Source of the DNA: Deltaproteobacteria bacterium
Lineage (GTDB): Bacteria; Desulfobacterota_C; Deferrisomatia; Deferrisomatales; JACRMM01
Direction: 5' to 3'
Length of the DNA stretch: 10,753 nucleotides
Assembly (NCBI GenBank): GCA_016218905.1
Contig: JACRCS010000188.1
Location: 1 to 10,753, forward strand
How positions within the stretch are numbered: position 1 is the first letter of the stretch; each line of letters begins with the position of its first letter. The notes under the pieces are model-generated. The model saw only the letters and a program-made list of their open reading frames with translations, was not told the origin of the DNA and did not search any database. The translations under genes and the position numbers were made by a program. Shown here in pieces: positions 6,681-10,753 of the stretch.

Positions 6681-7835
6681 GTGAACATCCACATCATCAC
6701 GAGCTCCTACCCCGCGACTCCCGAGGATCCTTCCGGGACCGCGGGGTTGTTCGTGCGGCAGTTCGCCCTGGACCTCGTCGGGCTGGGGCATCGGGTGATC
6801 GTGCAACCCGTGGCGCGGAAGGGGCAGTACCGTCCGGACCCCGGCCTTACGATCGTTCCCTCGCCGTGGAGGGGCGGCGACAGGGAGCTGGCCTCGATGA
6901 GCTTGGCGAGTCCGCGGAACTGGGGGGTGTTCCTTCACTACTTCATTCGGGGCGCGGCCAACACGGTGGCGATCAATAAGGCTTTTTCCGTCGACCGCGC
7001 TCTTTGCATGTGGGCGGTGCCCTCCGGGATTCTGGGCTGGCTCGGCCGGAGGAGGGGCCGGACACCCTACGACGTCTGGGCTCTGGGATCGGATATCTGG
7101 AAAGTCCGAAGAGTTCCCGTCTTGGGCCGGAAGGTCTTGACCACGGTCATGAGGAATGCCGACCGGGTCTTCGCCGACGGGCTGCAACTCTGCCGGGACG
7201 TGAACGAGCTGACCGGAGTGGCCTGCGAATTCCTTCCTTCGAGCAGGAGGATGCCGCCCCCGGACGCCGTGCCTCTGGAACCTGGGTCCTCCCTCCGGCA
7301 TCTCCTCTTCGTCGGGCGCTACCACCCGAACAAGGGCGCCGACCTGCTGGTAGAGGCCGTCGCGTGCTTGCCTCACGAACAGAGGCGATGGCTCCGGGTC
7401 CACATGTTCGGACTGGGCCCTCTGGAGGACCAGCTGAGGGGGATGATCAGGGAGATGAACCTCGAGGGGTGCGTCCGCCTCAACGGTCCCATAGAGGCCC
7501 AGGAGTTCTCGAACTACCTCGCGGCCGTCTCTTTTTTGGCGATTCCTTCGCGGATCGAGAGCATTCCCGTCGTTCTCTCGGATGCGTTGCAGCTCGGCAC
7601 TCCCGTCATCTCCATGCCGGTGGGTGACCTGGAGCCCTTCGTGAGGGAGCACGGGTGCGGGGTCGTGGCCGACGACGTCAGCGCCGAAGCGTTCGCCTCC
7701 GCCATCACCGAGGCGCTCGGAAGGGACAGGGACTCCTTCCGGGAGGGGGTCGCGAGGGCCTACGAGCGGCTGGACCTGAGGAAGGCCGTCGCGCGCTGGG
7801 TCAGCCTTCGGGAGGCGACCAGACCCGCGGCCTGA
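6681..7835 (+). CDS. GT-B glycosyltransferase (GT4-like)
   Basis: This 384-residue retaining-type glycosyltransferase has two Rossmann-like halves. The N-terminal half starts MNIHIITSSYP and contains the small-residue stretch PSGTAGLFVRQFALDLVGLGH, typical of acceptor-side loops in GT4. The C-terminal half begins around residue 206 with LRHLLFVGRYHPNKGADLLVEA, then FGLGPLEDQL, RLNGPI, and the nucleotide-binding segment IPSRIESIPVVLSDALQLGTPVI. The usual E-x7-E pair reads here E293-x7-D301, a conservative departure. It starts with GTG at 6681, only 3 bp after the aminotransferase stop, and no membrane segment is evident. It presumably adds a sugar to a lipid-linked acceptor in the cytoplasm; donor and acceptor cannot be told from sequence. 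A long REP-like array separates it from the next gene. Confidence 0.88.
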   Translation: MNIHIITSSYPATPEDPSGTAGLFVRQFALDLVGLGHRVIVQPVARKGQYRPDPGLTIVPSPWRGGDRELASMSLASPRNWGVFLHYFIRGAANTVAINKAFSVDRALCMWAVPSGILGWLGRRRGRTPYDVWALGSDIWKVRRVPVLGRKVLTTVMRNADRVFADGLQLCRDVNELTGVACEFLPSSRRMPPPDAVPLEPGSSLRHLLFVGRYHPNKGADLLVEAVACLPHEQRRWLRVHMFGLGPLEDQLRGMIREMNLEGCVRLNGPIEAQEFSNYLAAVSFLAIPSRIESIPVVLSDALQLGTPVISMPVGDLEPFVREHGCGVVADDVSAEAFASAITEALGRDRDSFREGVARAYERLDLRKAVARWVSLREATRPAA

Positions 7836-7862
7836 GGACTCTGCGCGTCCGTGCTCCACCCC

Positions 7863-7899
7863 GGCTGTGGGAGCGGCCTCCAGGCCGCGATGCTTTTCC
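7863..7899 (+). repeat. REP-like hairpin, plus orientation
   Basis: CTGTGGGAG is followed by the perfect palindrome GCGGCCT-CC-AGGCCGC (7873-7888) and then GATGCTTTTCC. A GTGGGAG head with a GC-rich hairpin is the layout of repetitive extragenic palindromes known from Pseudomonas and xanthomonads, which are mobilised by RAYT transposases. It is inverted relative to the five copies that follow. The stem plus four T residues might also weakly terminate transcription after the glycosyltransferase. Confidence 0.65.
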
Positions 7900-7907
7900 C
7901 CCGGATC

Positions 7908-8152
7908 GGCCTGCGGCCGAGATCGTGGTCTGGAGACCACTCCCACAGGTTCCCCGGGGCCTGCGGCCGAGATCGTGGTCTGGTGACCACTCCCACAGGT
8001 TCCCCGGGCCTGCGGCTGAGATCGTGGTCTGGAGACCACTCCCACAGGTCCCCCGGGCCTGCGGCCGAGATCGTGGTCTGGAGACCACTCCCACAGGTTC
8101 CCCGGGCCTGCGGCCGAGATCGTGGTCTGGAGACCACTCCCACAGGTTCCCC
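7908..8152 (-). repeat. Five tandem copies of a ~49-bp REP-like unit
   Basis: Units begin at CTGCGGCCGA at 7911, 7961, 8010, 8059 and 8108 (periods 50, 49, 49, 49). Each holds a perfect or near-perfect palindrome GTGGTCT-GG-AGACCAC; the second copy has one change (GGTGACC) that opens the loop. Each also holds a GGCC-TGC-GGCC mini-stem, altered in copy three. Read on the minus strand each unit starts CCTGTGGGAGTGGTCTCCAG, the same head as the 7863 hairpin. Two stem pairs differ between the two types in a compensated way (C-G to T-A), so structure seems selected. Copies are almost identical, pointing to recent tandem amplification. The array fills most of a 369-bp gap between otherwise close genes. 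No RAYT gene is in the window. Confidence 0.85.
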
Positions 8153-8204
8153 ACCCCGGACAGTACGGCGGGTTTTTGCCAAGGAACAGCAAAGAACAAG
8201 GCCC

Positions 8205-9170
8205 ATGAAGCCAGCTCGTCTGCTCGAAAGGTTTCCTCGCTCACTCCGCCCCAGCGGTCTGAAGGCTCTGTGGTACCTCGTCGTGTTGTGCCTCCTCGTC
8301 TGGGCGATGGTCCTCAACCGGGGTCTGCTCTACCGTTTCCACGACATCGCGCGCATCGAGGTGCCGACGCTCTTCCTCGTCTCGGCACTCTTCGTGCTGC
8401 TGCAAACCGTCTCGGCGTACCGGATGAACTTGATATGCCTGAATTTTTCCGTCCGCATGGAGCCTGTCGAGTGGATCGGTCTCGTCTGGATCAAGTCTTT
8501 CTTCAACCTGCTGCCGATGAACGCAGGCGTCGCCTCGAATGCGGTGTACCTGAAGGTGCGTCACGGCTTCAGCCTCACGTCGTTCGTGAACAGCTCCATC
8601 CTGGTCGCCGACATCACGACGATGATCTACGCGTTTCTCGGCCTCTTCTTCGCGCTCGTGCGGTTCCTGCAGAGCGGGACCGTCGCCCCTTCCCTCGTAG
8701 GTGTTCTGCTCTCGCTCTTCGTCGCCGGGATTCTTCTCCTGATCAGTCCCCTGCCCGAGCTCTCTGCCGGGGGCAAGATCGGCCGTCTCGTCCGCCAGGC
8801 TCGGGAGGGGCTCGACCTCTTGAGAAAGGACCGGTCGTTGCTGGCGGTCCTGGTGGGACTTCAATTCGTGCACTTCCTGCTCTTTTTCCTCATCTTCCTC
8901 GTCTTGTTTCGTGACCTGGGATACGGGTTGGATGGAATCTCGGTCGGTCTCGTGGTCGTCTTCTACAATCTCGTCCAGGTCGTGACGATCGTCCCGGGCA
9001 ATCTCGGCTTCAGGGAAGCGCTTGCCGGGGGTGTTTCGCATCTGCTCGGATTCTCGTTCATGGACGGGATGCTAGGCGCCGTGGCCTTCGGCCTGATATC
9101 CATCACCTGGGACGTCCTCGTCGGCGCGTTCTTTACCGTCTGGCTGACGCGGTCGAAGGCAATCTCGTAG
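8205..9170 (+). CDS. Flippase-like membrane protein (LPG_synthase_TM / UPF0104 family)
   Basis: This 321-residue polytopic protein has about eight hydrophobic segments (roughly 22-37, 54-72, 90-105, 126-152, 163-181, 212-236, 245-263, 288-315). It contains the family signature PGNLGFREA at 264-272, normally PGGLGxREA near the C-terminus. The family equals the membrane half of lysyl-phosphatidylglycerol synthase MprF and the stand-alone AglD/UPF0104 proteins often found beside glycosyltransferases. Roles in lipid or lipid-linked sugar translocation have been proposed, and activity here is inference. The soluble aminoacyl-transferring domain of MprF is absent. The frame stays open upstream through the whole repeat array, so longer start choices are possible; ATG 8205 is preferred because everything before it is repeat-encoded. 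The ribosome-binding site is weak (AAGGAAC 17-23 nt upstream, or AAGG very close). The methyltransferase gene follows after 37 bp. Confidence 0.85.
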   Translation: MKPARLLERFPRSLRPSGLKALWYLVVLCLLVWAMVLNRGLLYRFHDIARIEVPTLFLVSALFVLLQTVSAYRMNLICLNFSVRMEPVEWIGLVWIKSFFNLLPMNAGVASNAVYLKVRHGFSLTSFVNSSILVADITTMIYAFLGLFFALVRFLQSGTVAPSLVGVLLSLFVAGILLLISPLPELSAGGKIGRLVRQAREGLDLLRKDRSLLAVLVGLQFVHFLLFFLIFLVLFRDLGYGLDGISVGLVVVFYNLVQVVTIVPGNLGFREALAGGVSHLLGFSFMDGMLGAVAFGLISITWDVLVGAFFTVWLTRSKAIS

Positions 9171-9207
9171 GTAGCGGCGGCCCCGGCACTCCTTCAGAGG
9201 CGAGAAC

Positions 9208-9990
9208 GTGCCCGATTACTCCATCGTCACGGAACTTCCGCAAACGTGGGTCACTGCTGAGCAGTTGCAGCGATGCTATCAGCGGTATGCCTTTGCATCC
9301 GCCTTCGTCGGAGGGAAGCAGGTCCTGGAAATCGGCTCGGGAGGCGGACAGGGGATCGGACTCCTGAGGGAAGCCGGAGCTCGCTCCGTCACCGCGCTCG
9401 ATGTGGACCCCTCGAACGTGCTCACGAGCCAACGCACCTACGGCCGGGACGGCGGCGTTGCGATCGTGCGGGGAGACGCCGGGCACCTGCCCTTTCGGGA
9501 GGGCTCGTTCGGCTGCATCCTGATGTTCGAGGTCATCTACTATCTCCGAGACGCTGCAGCCGCTTTGCGCCAGTGCCGCTCCCTGTTGACCCGCGGGGGT
9601 ACGCTCGTCGTACAGAGCGTCAACTGCGAGTGGTCCGATTTCCACCCCAGTCCGTACGCGGTGCGCTATTTTGCCGCCGGCGAGCTCGCCGCGCTCCTGC
9701 AGGAGACCGGCTTCTCGGCCGAAATGTACAGCGGGTTTCCCGTAGGCGCTGACCTCTCCGTCAAAACCCGCTGCCTCTCGCTGCTCCACCGGACCGCCAA
9801 CCGGCTGCACTTGATCCCGAGGAGCATGAAGTACAAACGGTACGTAAGGCAGCTATTCTTCGGCGGGATGGTCCGGATGCCGGCGAGACTCCAGCAGGGC
9901 CTGTGTCCCTATTCGGAGCCTGCGCCTCTCGATGTAGCCGCCTATGACCCGCAGTTCAAGGTGTTGTTCGGCGTTGGAAGAAGGCCCTAG
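9208..9990 (+). CDS. Class I SAM-dependent methyltransferase
   Basis: This 260-residue cytosolic enzyme is of the Methyltransf_11/25 type. Motif I is VLEIGSGGGQG (39-49); the acidic residue at the end of strand 2 is D65 in ALDVD, which would hold the ribose of SAM. GDAGHLPF (89-96) is motif II-like, FEVIYYL (107-113) motif III-like, and LLTRGGTLVVQS (127-138) the following strand. The C-terminal 100 residues are basic and lack a recognised domain. It starts with GTG at 9208, with AGAGG 7 nt upstream. Placed after sugar-transfer and membrane genes, it could methylate a sugar, a lipid or a quinone-like compound. The TAG stop (9988-9990) lies inside the left inverted repeat of the adjacent MITE-like element, so the original C-terminus may have been different. 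Confidence 0.88.
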   Translation: MPDYSIVTELPQTWVTAEQLQRCYQRYAFASAFVGGKQVLEIGSGGGQGIGLLREAGARSVTALDVDPSNVLTSQRTYGRDGGVAIVRGDAGHLPFREGSFGCILMFEVIYYLRDAAAALRQCRSLLTRGGTLVVQSVNCEWSDFHPSPYAVRYFAAGELAALLQETGFSAEMYSGFPVGADLSVKTRCLSLLHRTANRLHLIPRSMKYKRYVRQLFFGGMVRMPARLQQGLCPYSEPAPLDVAAYDPQFKVLFGVGRRP

Positions 9991-10094
9991 TGTCCCGTGC
10001 ATCGCAACCAGCAGGACGAACGGCGGCGAATCAGCGCCGTTCGGCCGACGCAGGGGCTGAATAGCAGGAAGGAACTTCCCGAACGGGACACTAG
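9987..10094. mobile_element. 108-bp MITE-like element with 12-bp perfect terminal inverted repeats
   Basis: CTAGTGTCCCGT at 9987-9998 is repeated exactly in inverted form as ACGGGACACTAG at 10083-10094. Inside is a second perfect inverted pair, GAACGGCG (10018-10025) and CGCCGTTC (10035-10042). The element has no coding capacity, and its ends include TA within CTAG, which suits TA-targeting families such as IS630/Tc1. No parent transposase is seen in the window, so the family is inference. It overlaps the last codon of the methyltransferase gene and fills most of the gap to the radical SAM gene. Confidence 0.65.
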
Positions 10095-10117
10095 CCGATT
10101 TGGATCAGGAGAGCGGG

Positions 10118-10144
10118 ATGGAGCTTCAGAAGGACCGAAGATGA
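10118..10144 (+). CDS. Possible 8-codon leader ORF
   Basis: ATG at 10118, preceded by AGGAGAG (10107-10113), opens MELQKDRR and stops at TGA 10142-10144. That stop overlaps the radical SAM gene's ATG as ATGA. It is too short to recognise and may be chance, because the downstream gene already has its own AAGGA site (10130-10134). If used, it would couple translation. Confidence 0.15.
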   Translation: MELQKDRR

Positions 10145-10753
10145 GAGTGTTGCTCGTAAGGAGTGGACAGGCAGTTCTAGACCGAGGCAACGTCTTTCCG
10201 CCCATGAACCTCGCGGGGCTCGGTAGCGTCCTCCGTAAAGCCGGCCATACGGTCTCCGTCCTCGACCAGCTCGTGCAGCACACGACCCGAGAGGAATTGC
10301 TGCGAAGGATCGGCGAAACCACTCCCGACGTCGTAGGGTTCACCTCCATGACGTACGACATTCAGTCCGTGAACGAAGACATCAGCCTCCTCAAACGCCG
10401 GCACCCGGAAGTGGTCACCGTGCTCGGGGGTACGCACGTGACCAGCCTGGCCGAGAGCACCCTCGGGGAGAACCCGGACATCGACCTGGCGGTCGTCGGT
10501 GAGGGCGAGCGGGTCGTGGAACGCCTCTTCGAGGCCCTCGCGGAGCACCGGTCTTTCGAGGGCATCAACGGAGTGGCGTGGCGCAAAGACGGTGCAGTCG
10601 TGGTGAATCCGCCGGAGGAGTTCATCGACGACATCGATGCCATACCGTTCCCCGAGTACGATCTGCTCGACATCGACCAGTACCGTTACCTTCAGCGCAA
10701 CTGGGACCACCGACGTTTCATGAGCATCCTCACGTCTCGTGGGTGTCCGTTCC
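10141..10753 (+). CDS. B12-binding radical SAM protein, N-terminal part (3' end beyond window)
   Basis: 204 codons are present and the frame is open at the window end. Residues 1 to about 130 form a cobalamin-binding-like Rossmann domain: MRVLLVRSG, FPPMNLAGLGSVLRKAGHTV, then DVVGFTSMTYD, VLGGTHVTS and DLAVVGEGERVVERL. The strict DxHxxG cobalamin His motif is not seen, as is common in class B radical SAM proteins. The linker FIDDIDAIPFPEYDLLD follows. The last residues, LTSRGCPF, begin the CxxxCxxC iron-sulfur motif, cut by the window edge. Relatives methylate or rearrange unreactive carbons in lipids, antibiotics and pigments (BchE, HpnP/HpnR, Fom3 types). AAGGA (10130-10134) lies 6 nt before the ATG. 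The gene is on the same strand as the glycan cluster but lies behind the MITE-like element, so membership in that pathway is plausible, not shown. Confidence 0.85.
   Translation, partial: MRVLLVRSGQAVLDRGNVFPPMNLAGLGSVLRKAGHTVSVLDQLVQHTTREELLRRIGETTPDVVGFTSMTYDIQSVNEDISLLKRRHPEVVTVLGGTHVTSLAESTLGENPDIDLAVVGEGERVVERLFEALAEHRSFEGINGVAWRKDGAVVVNPPEEFIDDIDAIPFPEYDLLDIDQYRYLQRNWDHRRFMSILTSRGCPF

Noticed and set aside
7908..8152. A CRISPR array
   Set aside because: The copies are contiguous with no unique spacers; the whole 49-bp unit is repeated and no cas genes are present.
5715..8192. An 825-codon open frame on the minus strand
   Set aside because: It runs antisense to two clear genes with family motifs (aminotransferase, GT-B enzyme) and through the repeat array. 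Its protein is Pro/Arg/Asp/His-rich with no recognisable domain, typical of the complement of high-GC codons.
9231..9240. GGAACTTCC, also present at 110-118 and 10071-10079, as a shared motif
   Set aside because: Three occurrences of a short near-palindrome, one inside a conserved coding frame, can be coincidence; no common context was found.

Overview
The window is high-GC bacterial DNA with the look of an accessory, repeat-laden chromosomal region. The gene families (GT-C transferases with an HIDD-type first loop, a TPR-tailed GT-C protein, UPF0104-type flippase-like protein, B12-binding radical SAM protein) and the kinds of short dispersed repeats would suit an uncultured Acidobacteriota-like or other deep-branching Gram-negative lineage. 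That placement is inference; nothing here is a taxonomic marker.

Layout. Bases 1-506 carry no gene that I can support. They hold an imperfect inverted repeat (11-60), a 145-bp inverted-repeat element (121-265), a small perfect hairpin (285-302) and an array of ATTCTAC-like heptads (367-492). A minus-strand gene (507-2387) encodes a 626-residue polytopic GT-C-like protein with five C-terminal TPR repeats. Bases 2388-2700 are a divergent control region with a dispersed repeat, a perfect hairpin, an extended -10 box and a possible 17-codon leader ORF.

From 2776 to the end every gene is on the plus strand: a GT39/ArnT-like membrane glycosyltransferase, a DPM1/ArnC-like GT2 with two C-terminal membrane segments, a DegT/ArnB-like PLP sugar aminotransferase, and a GT-B (family 4-like) glycosyltransferase. 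These sit 3-55 bp apart. A 369-bp gap follows, filled by REP-like hairpins: one in plus orientation and then five nearly identical ~49-bp copies in tandem in the opposite orientation. Next come a flippase-like membrane protein (LPG_synthase_TM/UPF0104 family) and a class I SAM methyltransferase. The methyltransferase stop codon lies inside the 12-bp terminal inverted repeat of a 108-bp MITE-like element (9987-10094). Last is the N-terminal part of a B12-binding radical SAM protein, cut by the window end just as its iron-sulfur motif begins.

How they may work together. The plus-strand genes read as a surface-glycan or glycolipid pathway: the aminotransferase makes an amino sugar on a nucleotide carrier, the GT2 loads sugar onto polyprenyl phosphate, the GT39 protein transfers it on the outer face of the inner membrane, the GT-B enzyme extends a cytoplasmic acceptor, the UPF0104 protein is a membrane partner, and the methyltransferase and radical SAM enzyme tailor the product. 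The ArnT-ArnC-ArnB-like trio resembles the aminoarabinose lipid A system, but no ArnA or ArnD is in the window, so the actual sugar and acceptor are unknown. The strongest unexplained signals are the REP-like array with compensatory stem changes, the MITE-like element that supplies a stop codon, and the heptad array with repeated 10-nt GC-rich interruptions.
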